DNA of 64,000 nucleotides from Mycolicibacterium parafortuitum (GCF_002086815.1 NZ_MVID01000001.1:124001-188000), one strand, 5' to 3'; shown: positions 1 to 9,182, counted from the stretch's first letter. Program-made: numbers and translations. Notes: a model not told the origin generated them from the sequence alone.

Positions 1-49
1 GGTCATCGAAGTTGCCACCGATTCGCACTACCTGCTGGCAGGTATTCCG

Positions 50-529
50 CTATCCCGGGGCGCGCAGTGTCAGCGAGTTCAGGCGTGCGCGGGCATCGTC
101 GGGGATCGGCATCGGGCCGTCGTCGCCGAGCACCACCAGCACGGTGTCGCAGAGGCTGACGCAATTGCCCTCGTGGAACAGCGCCGTGGACGCGACGTAC
201 GAGGTGCGGCCGAGGTGTCCGATGCCGATCGCGGTGTCGATCACCGACGGCCACGGCGCCTCCCGCAGGTAGTGCACGACGATCGTGGACGTCACGATGC
301 GCAGCGTCCGCGCGGTGCGGTCGTAGACGTCCGGGAAGACCTGACGGTTCAGTGTGGCCCTGGTGGTTTCGTGCAACGACTCCAGCGCGACGTTGTTCAG
401 GTGCCCGTTGGCGTCCATATCCCCGAACCGGGTGTCGACGGCGCGGTGCACCGGATAGGTCGCCGCGTCCAGGCGCACCGGGTGCGGCCGCGGCACGGTG
501 CTGACGAACGTGTTCGGTCCGGAATCCAT
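50..529 (-). CDS. Acyl-CoA thioesterase, hotdog fold (4HBT family)
   Basis: A 159-residue single-hotdog protein of the 4-hydroxybenzoyl-CoA thioesterase family, expected to hydrolyse an acyl-CoA thioester in the cytoplasm. Residues 35-46 read FGDMDANGHLNN, the family's active-site stretch (D-x-D-x-x-G-H-x-N-N). The frame stays open upstream to 769, but that extension is arginine- and proline-rich and runs antisense into the next gene, so I chose the ATG at 529. The length fits single-domain family members. It is divergent from the LmeA-like gene at 622 with about 90 bases between them. The acyl substrate is unknown. Confidence 0.8.
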   Translation of the reverse strand: MDSGPNTFVSTVPRPHPVRLDAATYPVHRAVDTRFGDMDANGHLNNVALESLHETTRATLNRQVFPDVYDRTARTLRIVTSTIVVHYLREAPWPSVIDTAIGIGHLGRTSYVASTALFHEGNCVSLCDTVLVVLGDDGPMPIPDDARARLNSLTLRAPG

Positions 530-621
530 GCGGTCAAGGTAGTGGCCGGGGATCTGCGTGGCGTGTGGTGTCCCCGCCGACCTACCCCGCGGACGGGCGG
601 CGATGGGGCAGAATCGCGCAG

Positions 622-1626
622 ATGACCAACCCGCCGCAACGCCCGGGCCCGCCGGGGTGGCGCGGTCCGGGGACGCCGCCGCCGGACCCCGCGACCCGGC
701 GGATACCCCGGCCGGACGGACCGGATGCGCGCACCGAGCGGATCCGCGCCCGGCAGCCCGACGCCGCACCGACCGAGAAGCTGCGCCGGGCTGCGCCCGT
801 CGGCCGTCCGCCGGCCGGGCCGCCGCCGCAGCCCTCGCAGACCCCGCCCTCGCGGACCCCGCCCTCGCGGACCCCGCCGCCGGCCGGTGACAAGCCCCGC
901 CGCCCAGGGTTTTTCACCCGCCAGACCACCGTGCTGCTGGCCGTGATCGTCATTGCCGCACTCGCGGGCGGGCTGGCCGGCGCGGAGCTGTACGCCAGGC
1001 ACCGCGCCGACGACATCCTCGTCGACGTCGCCGAGTGCGTCGTCGAAGACGGCGCGTCGATCTCCTACGGCGTCAACCCGCCGTTTCTGTGGCAGCACCT
1101 GACCGGCCACTACACGAACATCTCGGTGCTCACCGCCGGCGACCGCGTCCAGTCGGCCGACGGGATGACCGCCGAGGTCACCCTTCAGGACGTGCGGCTG
1201 CACGACTCCGGGGATGCCAAGGGCACCATCGGGAAACTCGACGCGACCCTGACCTGGACCGCCGACGGCATCAAGGAGACCGTCGCGGCGAACCTGCCCG
1301 GGGTGGGCGCACTGATCACCGCGGTGCGCACCGATCCCGCGGCCGGGACGATCGTGTTGGACGCCGGCAGTGCCGCCGTCACCGCCAGACCGGTCGTCAC
1401 CGACGGTGACCTGAACCTCGAGGTGCTCGACGTCAGCGGACCGTTCCCCAAGGACACCGTGCAGTCGGCACTGAACGACCTGACCAAGAAGCTGAACGAC
1501 AACTATCCGCTCGGCATCCAGGCCGACAGCGTCGAGGTCACCGGAACCGGGGTGGTCGGCACGTTCTCCAGCCGCGACGCGTCGATCCCGAACGAGGAGA
1601 CCAACCGCTGCTTCGCGCGGCTGTGA
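622..1626 (+). CDS. LmeA-like (DUF2993) lipid-binding membrane-anchored protein
   Basis: A 334-residue protein. Residues 1-100 are rich in proline and arginine (cytoplasmic, probably disordered). About 102-124 form one membrane segment (VLLAVIVIAALAGGLAGA), and the remainder resembles DUF2993, the LmeA family. LmeA of mycobacteria binds phospholipid in the periplasm and is needed for lipomannan elongation, so I infer lipid binding outside the membrane. Residues about 71-85 contain a small PPSRT repeat. The start is the ATG at 622; an in-frame start at 565 would overlap the divergent promoter region. This is a paralogue-level call, not an assignment to LmeA itself. Confidence 0.7.
   Translation: MTNPPQRPGPPGWRGPGTPPPDPATRRIPRPDGPDARTERIRARQPDAAPTEKLRRAAPVGRPPAGPPPQPSQTPPSRTPPSRTPPPAGDKPRRPGFFTRQTTVLLAVIVIAALAGGLAGAELYARHRADDILVDVAECVVEDGASISYGVNPPFLWQHLTGHYTNISVLTAGDRVQSADGMTAEVTLQDVRLHDSGDAKGTIGKLDATLTWTADGIKETVAANLPGVGALITAVRTDPAAGTIVLDAGSAAVTARPVVTDGDLNLEVLDVSGPFPKDTVQSALNDLTKKLNDNYPLGIQADSVEVTGTGVVGTFSSRDASIPNEETNRCFARL
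841..870 (+). repeat. Two perfect 15-bp tandem copies within the LmeA-like gene
   Basis: The unit ACCCCGCCCTCGCGG occurs twice head to tail and is preceded by a degenerate third copy at 826-840. It encodes T-P-P-S-R and keeps the frame in the disordered N-terminal region, so it probably arose by slippage. Copy number may vary between strains. Confidence 0.8.
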
Positions 1627-1630
1627 CGTC

Positions 1631-2104
1631 TCACTCGCCGCGCGCCAGCTTCTCGATCAGAGGTCGCGTGCGGTAGGCGATCACCTCGTGCATCGCGACC
1701 GACATCGTGGTGCGCTGCACGCCCGGTACGGCCAGGATCAGCCCGGCGACGCGGTACAGGTCGTCGGCGTCGGTCGCCACCACCGCGACCAGCAGATCGG
1801 CGGCCCCCGACAGCCCGGTCACCTGGGTGACCTGGGTGACCTTCTCCAGTTCGGCGATGACGTCTTCGAGGCGGTGCTGGTCGACGACCACGGAGATGAA
1901 CGCCTTCAGCGGATAGCCGAGGTCGCGTGGCGACACACAGCGGTCGATCGGGGCGAGCACCTTGTCCTGGTCCCAGCGCGCCAGCCGAGCCTGCACGGTG
2001 TTGCGGGCCAGTTTGAGCATGGTCGCCAACTGCACCCCGGTGGCGCGGGGTGCGTCACACAGCGCCAGCAGCAATCGGGCGTCGGTGCGGTCCAACTTCG
2101 TCAT
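1631..2104 (-). CDS. Lrp/AsnC family transcriptional regulator
   Basis: A 157-residue regulator. An N-terminal winged helix-turn-helix (about residues 4-60, with LDRTDARLLLALCDAPRAT and ARNTVQARLARW) is followed by an AsnC-type ligand domain with the usual late G-A-x-D-L-L-V motif (GAADLLVAVVATD). Lrp/AsnC proteins respond to amino acids or related acids. It is divergent from the 2-oxoacid oxidoreductase gene at 2244 across 139 bases, the usual layout when a regulator controls its neighbour. I infer control of that gene in response to aromatic or branched amino acids. Bases 1821-1838 hold an in-frame 9-bp tandem duplication giving V-T-Q-V-T-Q-V-T. Confidence 0.85.
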   Translation of the reverse strand: MTKLDRTDARLLLALCDAPRATGVQLATMLKLARNTVQARLARWDQDKVLAPIDRCVSPRDLGYPLKAFISVVVDQHRLEDVIAELEKVTQVTQVTGLSGAADLLVAVVATDADDLYRVAGLILAVPGVQRTTMSVAMHEVIAYRTRPLIEKLARGE

Positions 2105-2129
2105 GTCGCGCAGTATCCCACGTCACACT

Positions 2130-2146
2130 TTGCAAAATCTGGGCAA
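2130..2146. promoter_or_regulatory. Candidate AsnC-type operator in the divergent intergenic region
   Basis: TTGC-N9-GCAA, an inverted repeat with an AT-rich centre, 26 bases upstream of the AsnC-type start and about 100 upstream of the oxidoreductase start. It is the only clear AT-rich dyad in the gap. Assignment to the adjacent regulator is inference. Confidence 0.35.
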
Positions 2147-2243
2147 CATGCTCAACGTGCCACGTATTGCTTGCTCACTCTGGTGACCGCTGACACTCTT
2201 GAGTCAGCAGTACGCCCAGCGATCGCCGAGGTGGTGAGCACCG

Positions 2244-5200
2244 ATGACAGAACTCGACATCCGGCCGGACCGGCGCCCGTACGACCTCTCCGACCGGTAT
2301 CGGTCCGGCTCAGGGGCGGTTCTGCTGACCGGGGTGCAGGCCATCGCGCGGGCGCTGGTCGAACAGCACGAGCGCGATGCACGCGCCGGCCGGCGGGTGG
2401 CGACCTTTGTCTCCGGATACCAGGGCAGCCCGCTCGGCGGCGTCGACCGGATGCTCTCGGGCATGCCCGACGTGCTGGCCGCACACGACATCGTGTTCAC
2501 CCCCGGGCTCAACGAGGAACTGGCCGCGACGTCGGTGTGGGGCAGCCAGGCCGACCTGCCGGGCGGCAGGACCCACGACGGCGTCGTCGGGGTCTGGTAC
2601 GGCAAGGGGCCCGGCCTGGACCGGGCGACCGACGCGCTGCGGCACGCCAACATGTACGGGGCCAACGCCCGGGGCGGAATGCTGCTGCTGGTCGGCGACG
2701 ACCCGGCGTCGAAGTCGTCCACTGTCCCCGCCGTCAGCGAACGGTCCCTGGCCGCGCTCGGGATCCCGGTGCTGTTCCCGCGCAACGCGCGCGAGATCAT
2801 CACGATGGCCCAGCACGGGATCGCGCTCTCCCGCGCGTCCGGATGTGTTGTGGCGCTGAAGATCGTCGCCGACGTCGCCGACGGTGCGTGGTCGGTGGAC
2901 GCCGGCGATGTCGACATCGACATCTCGGTCCCCGAGATCGTCTGGGACGGAAAGCCCTTCGTCTACACGCAGCGGCCGATGGCCGCGCCCGCGGACAGTC
3001 TGCTGGCCGAGGCCGACCTGTACGGACCCCGCGCGGAGGTCGTCCGCGCATACGCCGGCGCCAACCGTCTCGACATCACCGAGATCGACCCGCCGAGTGC
3101 GCGGATCGGGATCGCGGCGCCCGGAACGGCATTCGATTCGATGCGCCAGGCGCTGGCCGATCTCGGCGTCGACGACGACGCGTTGCGCAGCGCCGGGGTG
3201 CGGCTGCTGCGCATCGGCATGCCGACCCCGCTGTGCCCGGACACCGTGCTCCGGTTCGCCGCCGGACTCGACGACGTGCTCGTCGTCGAGGACAAGACCG
3301 CGTTCGTCGAGACGCAGATCCGCGAGATCCTCTACGGCGGCAAGGATGCGCCGCGCATCCTCGGCAAGAAGGACGCCGCCGGGCGGCCGCTGATCCCGGC
3401 CGACGGCGAACTGACGGCGGGCCGCCTGCTCGCACCGCTGCGCCGCGTGCTCGGTGAGCGACTGCCGCTGCGCAAGCCGCCGCCCCCGGCCCTGACGCTG
3501 GAAGTGCTTCCCGCCCAACGCAAGGCGTACTTCTGCAGCGGCTGCCCGCACAACCGCTCCACCGCCGTGCCCGAGGGCTCGCTGGCCGGCGGAGGCATCG
3601 GCTGCCACACGATGGTGACGATGTCGGGCCGCAAGGACAGCGCGGTCACCGGGCTGACCCAGATGGGCGGCGAAGGCGGCCAGTGGATCGGGCAGGCGCC
3701 GTTCACCGACGTCGAGCACCTGTTCCAGAACATCGGCGACGGGACGTTCTTCCATTCCGGCCAGCTCGCCGTGCAGGCGTGCGTCGCCGCCGGGGTGAAC
3801 ATCACGTTCAAACTGCTCTACAACGACGTGGTGGCGATGACGGGGGCCCAGCACGCCGAAGGCGCGATCACCGTCACCACGCTGACCCACAAGCTGAAAG
3901 CCGAAGGGGTCGGCCAGATCATCATCTGCGCCGACGAACCCGGCAAGTACCGCAAGCGGGCGCTGGCACAAGGCACGTTGCTGTGGCACCGCGACCGCCT
4001 CGACGAGGCCCAGAAACGACTGCGCGACGTGCCCGGCGTGACCGTGCTGATCTACGACCAGCACTGCGCGGCCGACGCCCGCCGACAGCGCAAACGCGGC
4101 ACCCTGCCGGTCCGGACCACCCGGGTGCTGATCAACGAGGCTGTCTGCGAAGGCTGCGGCGACTGCGGCGTCAAGTCGAACTGCCTGTCCGTACAACCGG
4201 TGGACACCGAACTCGGCCGCAAGACCCGCATCGACCAGACGTCGTGCAACACCGACTACAGCTGCCTCGACGGGGACTGCCCGTCGTTCGTGACCGTCGA
4301 GGTGACCCCGGGCAGGAAACGTAAGCCCCGGACGGCGCCGGTCCCGCCGGTGCTGCCCGACCTCCCGAACCCACCGATCACCGCGACGCACAACGTGTTC
4401 CTTGCCGGGATCGGCGGCACCGGCATCGTCACCGTCAACCAGGTCGTCGCGACGGCGGCGCTGCGGGCCGGCTACGACGTCGAGAGCCTGGACCAGATCG
4501 GGCTGAGCCAGAAGGCCGGTCCGGTGGTGTCGCACCTGCGCTTCGCGGCCGGCCGGCTCGACCCCGCCAACCGGCTGACCCCGGGCAGCGCGGACTGCAT
4601 CGTCGCGTTCGATCTGCTGGCCGCCGCCGACACCAAGAACCTCGGGTACGGGGACCCCGCCAAGACCGTCACGGTCGCCTCGACGAGCAAGACACCGACC
4701 GGGGACATGGTCTACGACAAGACCGTCGAGTACCCGGAGACTGCGTACCTGCTGCACCGGCTGGGCCAGGTGTCGCGCAGCGTGCAGTCCTTCGACGCGC
4801 TGGCCGCCGCGCACGCGCTGTTCGGCACCACCGCCGCGGCCAACTTCCTGGTGATCGGCGCCGCGTATCAGGCGGGGGCGCTGGGCATCCCGGCGGCGGC
4901 GATCGAAGAGGCCATCGAGATCAACGGTGTCGCGGTCGAAGCCAACATCGCGGCATTCCGGTGGGGCCGGGTCGCGATCGCCGACCCCGCCCGCTTCCAC
5001 GACGTCGTCGCGCCGATGCGGGCCCGCCCGGCTCCGTCGGTGCCCCGCGGGGTGCTGGCCGGTGCCACGTTCTCCGGGCAGGTGGGTGACCTGATCACCC
5101 GCCGCGCCGCCGATCTGGTCGCCTACCAGAGCGAGAAGGTCGCACGGAACTACGTGACGGTGATGCAGTCGGTCTGGACGGCCGAGCGGGCGGTGGGACC

Positions 5201-5684
5201 GCGCACCGAGTTCAGTGCCGCGGTCGCCAAGGGGCTGTACAAGTTCACCGCGTACAAGGACGAGTACGAAGTCGCCCGGCTGCTGACCGATCCGGAGTTC
5301 CTGGCCCAGGTCGCACAGGAGATCCCGGACGGCGAGAATCTGACCTACAAGCTGCATCCGCCGACCCTGCGGTCGTTGGGCCGGAAGAAGAAGATCGGTC
5401 TGGGCCCGCGCAGCCACGTCGCGCTGCGCGCGCTGTCGGCTGGAAAGCGGTTGCGAGGGACCAAGTTCGATCCGTTCGGGTACGCCCATGTGCGCAGGGT
5501 CGAACGCGACCTGCTCGCCGAGTACACCGCGCTGGTGAGCAGGCTGGCCGCCGGGCTTGACCCGCACACCTACGACCGCGCGGTCGAGGTGGCCGCTCTG
5601 GCGGACATGGTGCGCGGATACGAGGGCATCAAGCTCGCCAACGTGGAGGCCTACCACGGCAGGCTGCGCGAACTGGGTTACTGA
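2244..5684 (+). CDS. Indolepyruvate ferredoxin oxidoreductase, fused alpha/gamma subunits
   Basis: A 1146-residue single-chain 2-oxoacid:ferredoxin oxidoreductase. The family oxidatively decarboxylates arylpyruvates, for example indolepyruvate from tryptophan, to acyl-CoA using thiamine diphosphate and iron-sulfur clusters. Visible features: an N-terminal pyruvate-binding region (FVSGYQGSPLGGVD), C431-x2-C434, a TPP-binding stretch (GEGGQWIGQA, then FQNIGDGTFFHSG), a cysteine cluster at C635, C638, C641 and C647, and a C-terminal gamma domain starting at G-I-G-G-T-G (about 722). The full set is consistent with an active enzyme. The ATG at 2244 follows GGTGAG. The AsnC-type regulator is divergent. 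Confidence 0.9.
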   Translation: MTELDIRPDRRPYDLSDRYRSGSGAVLLTGVQAIARALVEQHERDARAGRRVATFVSGYQGSPLGGVDRMLSGMPDVLAAHDIVFTPGLNEELAATSVWGSQADLPGGRTHDGVVGVWYGKGPGLDRATDALRHANMYGANARGGMLLLVGDDPASKSSTVPAVSERSLAALGIPVLFPRNAREIITMAQHGIALSRASGCVVALKIVADVADGAWSVDAGDVDIDISVPEIVWDGKPFVYTQRPMAAPADSLLAEADLYGPRAEVVRAYAGANRLDITEIDPPSARIGIAAPGTAFDSMRQALADLGVDDDALRSAGVRLLRIGMPTPLCPDTVLRFAAGLDDVLVVEDKTAFVETQIREILYGGKDAPRILGKKDAAGRPLIPADGELTAGRLLAPLRRVLGERLPLRKPPPPALTLEVLPAQRKAYFCSGCPHNRSTAVPEGSLAGGGIGCHTMVTMSGRKDSAVTGLTQMGGEGGQWIGQAPFTDVEHLFQNIGDGTFFHSGQLAVQACVAAGVNITFKLLYNDVVAMTGAQHAEGAITVTTLTHKLKAEGVGQIIICADEPGKYRKRALAQGTLLWHRDRLDEAQKRLRDVPGVTVLIYDQHCAADARRQRKRGTLPVRTTRVLINEAVCEGCGDCGVKSNCLSVQPVDTELGRKTRIDQTSCNTDYSCLDGDCPSFVTVEVTPGRKRKPRTAPVPPVLPDLPNPPITATHNVFLAGIGGTGIVTVNQVVATAALRAGYDVESLDQIGLSQKAGPVVSHLRFAAGRLDPANRLTPGSADCIVAFDLLAAADTKNLGYGDPAKTVTVASTSKTPTGDMVYDKTVEYPETAYLLHRLGQVSRSVQSFDALAAAHALFGTTAAANFLVIGAAYQAGALGIPAAAIEEAIEINGVAVEANIAAFRWGRVAIADPARFHDVVAPMRARPAPSVPRGVLAGATFSGQVGDLITRRAADLVAYQSEKVARNYVTVMQSVWTAERAVGPRTEFSAAVAKGLYKFTAYKDEYEVARLLTDPEFLAQVAQEIPDGENLTYKLHPPTLRSLGRKKKIGLGPRSHVALRALSAGKRLRGTKFDPFGYAHVRRVERDLLAEYTALVSRLAAGLDPHTYDRAVEVAALADMVRGYEGIKLANVEAYHGRLRELGY

Positions 5685-6223
5685 TCCCGGCCGGTTCGCA
5701 GCAGCGCGAAGAAGCGGTGCGACGGGTCGTCGTCGCCGGGGGAGCCGGTCGGCGTGCCCTTGGTGACCGGGTGCTCGAAGGTCGCCGCGGACGGGTCGTT
5801 GACGAACGCGGTATCGGTGACGATGGCGCGTTCGGTGAATCTCCATTCCCCGGATCGCTTTTCGTACTTGTCCAGATACCGGCCGCCGACGATGACGTCG
5901 ACGTCGCGGCCGCCGGCGATGAAGGTGTGGGTGGCGATCGTGTAGACCTCGCCCTCGGCCACCTCCCCACGGATCGCGAATTCGACGGTGGTCACGTGGT
6001 GTTGCATCGAGCGCAGATACGGGCGGGTCGCGGCGATCTGGTCGGTGAACGTGTGCGCCGTTCCGGAGGAGAAGCCGCCGTGGGTGTCTGCGGCGTCGGG
6101 GTGATACAACCGCCGGAGCTCCTCGACGTCGCCGCGGTCGACCGCGCGGCAGTAGCGGTGGACGAGTCTGCGCAGCTGATGTTCGTCGAGCATCTCCTGC
6201 AGCAGTCCCTCGGGTGAGGTCAT
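5678..6223 (-). CDS. SnoaL-like / NTF2-fold protein
   Basis: A 181-residue cone-shaped NTF2-like protein (SnoaL_4 type). Residues 15-35 (LRRLVHRYCRAVDRGDVEEL) and the downstream H-P-D-A motif are typical of the group that includes ring-hydroxylating dioxygenase small subunits, dehydratases and polyketide cyclases. No specific reaction can be assigned. The ATG at 6223 follows GGGCGG; upstream sequence in the frame belongs to the next gene on the opposite reading. It is third in a tight minus-strand run with the APH-like gene (14 bases) and the luciferase-like gene. It converges on the oxidoreductase with a 7-base overlap. Confidence 0.75.
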   Translation of the reverse strand: MTSPEGLLQEMLDEHQLRRLVHRYCRAVDRGDVEELRRLYHPDAADTHGGFSSGTAHTFTDQIAATRPYLRSMQHHVTTVEFAIRGEVAEGEVYTIATHTFIAGGRDVDVIVGGRYLDKYEKRSGEWRFTERAIVTDTAFVNDPSAATFEHPVTKGTPTGSPGDDDPSHRFFALLRTGRDQ

Positions 6224-6237
6224 CGCGATACCGCCCT

Positions 6238-7059
6238 TCAGTCCTGGATCGCCTTGGCGAGCGCCACATATCGGGTGAGTTCTTCGCCGCCGCCGGATAA
6301 TTCGCGGACCGCGGCGAGCACCACCCGCACCAGGGTCCAGGCCCGCGCGCGGTCCTCGTCGAGACCCGTGATGTCCACCAGCATCCAGAACCGGCCGCGG
6401 ATCCCGTCGCGGATGTTGCCCGCGAACGCGTCCCACCCGTGCCACAGCATCGGGGCCAATTCGTAGTGCGGGTCGCCGTTGCGGGGCCGCGGGGAGATGG
6501 CCAGCCACGGGGCGCGCCGGGCGGCCAGCACGTTCGCGTGATGCAGGTTGCCGTGCAACACCACGTCGTCGGAGCTGTCGGCGCTCAGTTCCCGCGCCAG
6601 CGACGCCGCGTGTTCGACCAGTCGGTGCGGGATCGCACTGCCGCGCGGCAGCTTGTCGAGCTCATCCACCGACGCCGCGACATCGGCGGTGAGGGAACGT
6701 AACTGCGGCATCGCCGGCACGTGCAGGCGCCGGTACAGATCGGCGACGATCCCGCAGGCGGCCTCCTCGGGCAGTGTGGACAGGTCGGTGGCGCAGGCCC
6801 GTTCGAGCAGCACCGCGTCGCGGTGCGGATCGGCGCGCAGCAGGCGCACCGCGCCGTCACCGCCCCAGCGGCGCAGCACAAGATGTGCATGCTGGCCGGT
6901 CTCGCCGGGCGCGGCGACCTTGAGGACCGCGGCCACCCCGTCGGCGGTCCGCACCGGGAGCACATCGGCGCGGGGACTTCGGTGTCGCTCGCCGTCGGGT
7001 CGCAGCGCCCAGGCGTCGACCAGATCCCGGACGGTGTCCATCGATTCAGGCTCGGGCAC
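6238..7059 (-). CDS. APH(6)/hydroxyurea kinase family protein, probable pseudokinase
   Basis: A 273-residue member of the aminoglycoside/hydroxyurea phosphotransferase family (APH_6_hur). Family enzymes phosphorylate streptomycin-like drugs using the Asp in H-G-D-L-H-H and a metal-binding Asp in A-I-D-P. Here the first motif reads HGNLHHANVL with Asn171 (bases 6547-6549), and the second reads PWLAISPRPRNGD with Ser189 (bases 6493-6495). Both catalytic aspartates are therefore replaced while the surrounding fold is kept. I infer that phosphotransfer is lost and any remaining role is ligand binding. The start is GTG 7059; an ATG at 7041 is an alternative. It is three bases downstream of the luciferase-like gene. 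Confidence 0.75.
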   Translation of the reverse strand: MPEPESMDTVRDLVDAWALRPDGERHRSPRADVLPVRTADGVAAVLKVAAPGETGQHAHLVLRRWGGDGAVRLLRADPHRDAVLLERACATDLSTLPEEAACGIVADLYRRLHVPAMPQLRSLTADVAASVDELDKLPRGSAIPHRLVEHAASLARELSADSSDDVVLHGNLHHANVLAARRAPWLAISPRPRNGDPHYELAPMLWHGWDAFAGNIRDGIRGRFWMLVDITGLDEDRARAWTLVRVVLAAVRELSGGGEELTRYVALAKAIQD

Positions 7060-7062
7060 AGG

Positions 7063-8229
7063 TCAATTGGGTGCCGCTGCCTGTTTCGACTGCTTCTCGG
7101 CCGCGTGGTCCTCGATGGCCTTGCCGATCGCGTGGACCGCCTGGTCGACGAAGGTGCGTCCGGCGCCGGTGACCCAGTCGCGCGAGGCGATGGGTCCCGC
7201 GAGCTGTCCGGTGAAATGCGGGATCACGTGTTCGGCGAACAGTTCGTAGCTGCGCAGTTTCGCCGCCGGCGGGGCCCAGTCGTGGTCGAACAACAGGAAC
7301 GCCCCGAAACCTCCGTTGCTGGCCTCGACCAACTCGTCGATCTTGGCGATCGCGTCCTCGGGGGTGCCGATCACGGCGAATCCGGACTGCCGGTTGTTCG
7401 CGATGATCTCGGCCGGGGTGTCACCCTGCACCGGGCCGGCGGGCAGGATGTGGCTGAAGTAGCGGGAGAACTCCGCGATGCCGTACTCGACGTCACGCTC
7501 GGCCTGCTCTCTGGTCTCGGCCAGGTGCATCGGTCCGACCAGCCGCCATTTCGACCGGTCGGCGACGTGCCCGTGCTCGCGGGCCACCTCCTCCCACGTA
7601 TCCCAGTGCTGGGCAAGCAGATCCATGCCCTGCTTGGCGGTGGCGGCGATCGACAGCATGCCGATCCCGTGCTTTCCCGCCCCGCGCGGGCCGGTCGGGG
7701 AGAACGACGCGGCCACGGCGATGTCGAAGCACGGGTCGCTGTACGGCGCGAGTTGCAGCCGGGCGTCCTGCAGGGTGAACCCGTCGGTGTGCATGGTGAC
7801 GGTCTCGCCGCGCAGCAGCCGCACGATCGCGTCCAGACATTCCTCCATCCGGGGCCGCTGCTGGTCGGCGGGGATGCCGAGCATGTGGGCGTCGGAGGTC
7901 AGCTGGCCGGGGCCGCAGCCGAGCATGACGCGGCCCCGGGTCAGGTGATCGAGCAGCACCATCCGATCCGCGAGCATCAGCGGGTGGTGATACGGCAGCG
8001 AGCTGACCCCGGTGCCGAGCTTGATGTGCTTGGTGCGTTCCGCCGCGACCCCGAGAAACACCTCCGGTGAGGCGATGATCTCGAAGCCGGCCGAGTGGTG
8101 CTCACCGACCCAGGCCTCGTGGAACCCGAGCCGGTCCATGGCCACGATCAGGTCGAGATCGCGTTCCAGGGCCAGGGTCGGGTTCTGACCGGCGGGATGG
8201 AACGGGGCCATGAAATTTCCGAAGCGCAT
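7063..8229 (-). CDS. LLM-class flavin-dependent oxidoreductase (luciferase-like)
   Basis: A 388-residue TIM-barrel luciferase-like monooxygenase. It carries the hallmark DRLGFHEAWVGEHHSAGFE near residue 32, then GTGVSSLPYHHPLMLADR and the family's GRVMLGCGPGQ. It resembles the limonene/alkanal monooxygenase subgroup, which uses reduced FMN, but mycobacteria also hold F420-dependent members, so the cofactor is open. The ATG at 8229 is the natural start. First gene of a three-gene minus-strand run with the APH-like and SnoaL-like genes, suggesting one transcript. The substrate is unknown. Confidence 0.85.
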   Translation of the reverse strand: MRFGNFMAPFHPAGQNPTLALERDLDLIVAMDRLGFHEAWVGEHHSAGFEIIASPEVFLGVAAERTKHIKLGTGVSSLPYHHPLMLADRMVLLDHLTRGRVMLGCGPGQLTSDAHMLGIPADQQRPRMEECLDAIVRLLRGETVTMHTDGFTLQDARLQLAPYSDPCFDIAVAASFSPTGPRGAGKHGIGMLSIAATAKQGMDLLAQHWDTWEEVAREHGHVADRSKWRLVGPMHLAETREQAERDVEYGIAEFSRYFSHILPAGPVQGDTPAEIIANNRQSGFAVIGTPEDAIAKIDELVEASNGGFGAFLLFDHDWAPPAAKLRSYELFAEHVIPHFTGQLAGPIASRDWVTGAGRTFVDQAVHAIGKAIEDHAAEKQSKQAAAPN

Positions 8230-8274
8230 CTGGCCATTCTGCGTGGCACCGGGGTCTCGCAGGCCGGTTTCGTG

Positions 8275-9168
8275 TCAGGCCGCGGCCCGGGCGAAGTAGT
8301 GGCCCTGGGCGAGATCGGCGAGCAAGCCGGGCTGGCTGGGTCGCCAGTCGAATCGCTGCCGGGTCAGCGCACTCGACGCCGGGATGTCCATCGCGAAGAC
8401 GGCGCCGACGAACCCGGAGCGCGCTGCGAGGTCCTCCGGGGTGACGGACTCGGTCGGAACTCCCAGGCCCTTGCCGATGGCCTCGGCGATGGTGCGGACC
8501 GGGATTCCTTCCTCGTCGGCGCCGTGCAGGACGGTGCCGGACGGGGCCTGCTCGGCGGCGAGCCGGAAAAGTGCCGCCGCATCGAGGCGGTGGATGGCCG
8601 GCCAGCGGTTGGTTCCGTCTCCCGGATACGCCGAGACACCCGCGGCGCGGGCGTCGGCGATGAGCTTCGGAATGAACGCGTGGTCCCCGTCGCCGTGCAC
8701 GGTCGGCGCGAGCCGTACCGCTGACGCACGAATACCGCGGTCGGCCAGGGCGAACAGCGTCGGCTCGGAGACGCGCGGCGAGTCCGGTGCGACCACGTCG
8801 TCTTCGGTCAGAACCCGGCCCTGCCCGATCCCGGCCAGACCCGAGGCGACCACCAACGCCCGGTCGGAGCCGGCGAGTGCGTCGCCGATGGCCTCGATCG
8901 CCTGCCGATCCCATTGCGCACCGCGCGCGTAATCCGTGAAGTCGTGATGAAACGCCAGGTGGATGACGGCGTCGGCCTCCGCCGCGGCGCGGGCGAGGCT
9001 CGCGGGGTCGCCGAGATCGCCGGGGACCGCCCGGGCCCCCGCCGAGGTGATGCGGTGGGCGGCGGACTCGGAGCGGGCCAGACCGGTGACGTCGTGACCG
9101 TGCGCGAGCAGCTCGGCGACGACGGCCGAGCCGATGAAGCCAGAGGCTCCGGTGACGAAGATGTTCAT
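8275..9168 (-). CDS. NAD(P)-dependent extended SDR / epimerase-like reductase
   Basis: A 297-residue extended short-chain dehydrogenase. The Rossmann motif TGASGFIG lies at residues 6-13. AVIHLAFHHDF and the later RLAPTVHGDGDH fit the NAD-dependent epimerase/dehydratase family. Instead of the usual Y-x-x-x-K, the expected active-site region contains SGLAGIGQG, so catalysis is atypical or NAD(P)H use differs. ATG 9168 follows AAGGAA. It is divergent from a TetR gene across 80 bases holding two palindromes, so it is very likely that repressor's target. Confidence 0.8.
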   Translation of the reverse strand: MNIFVTGASGFIGSAVVAELLAHGHDVTGLARSESAAHRITSAGARAVPGDLGDPASLARAAAEADAVIHLAFHHDFTDYARGAQWDRQAIEAIGDALAGSDRALVVASGLAGIGQGRVLTEDDVVAPDSPRVSEPTLFALADRGIRASAVRLAPTVHGDGDHAFIPKLIADARAAGVSAYPGDGTNRWPAIHRLDAAALFRLAAEQAPSGTVLHGADEEGIPVRTIAEAIGKGLGVPTESVTPEDLAARSGFVGAVFAMDIPASSALTRQRFDWRPSQPGLLADLAQGHYFARAAA

Positions 9169-9182
9169 GGCAATTCCTTTCG

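Noticed and set aside
1..49. Possible coding end before the thioesterase gene
   Set aside because: Too short to judge. The open frames here have no family resemblance.
2310..6269. A 1319-codon open frame on the minus strand
   Set aside because: It lies antisense to the oxidoreductase gene, has no recognisable domain and is explained by high GC at third codon positions of the real gene.
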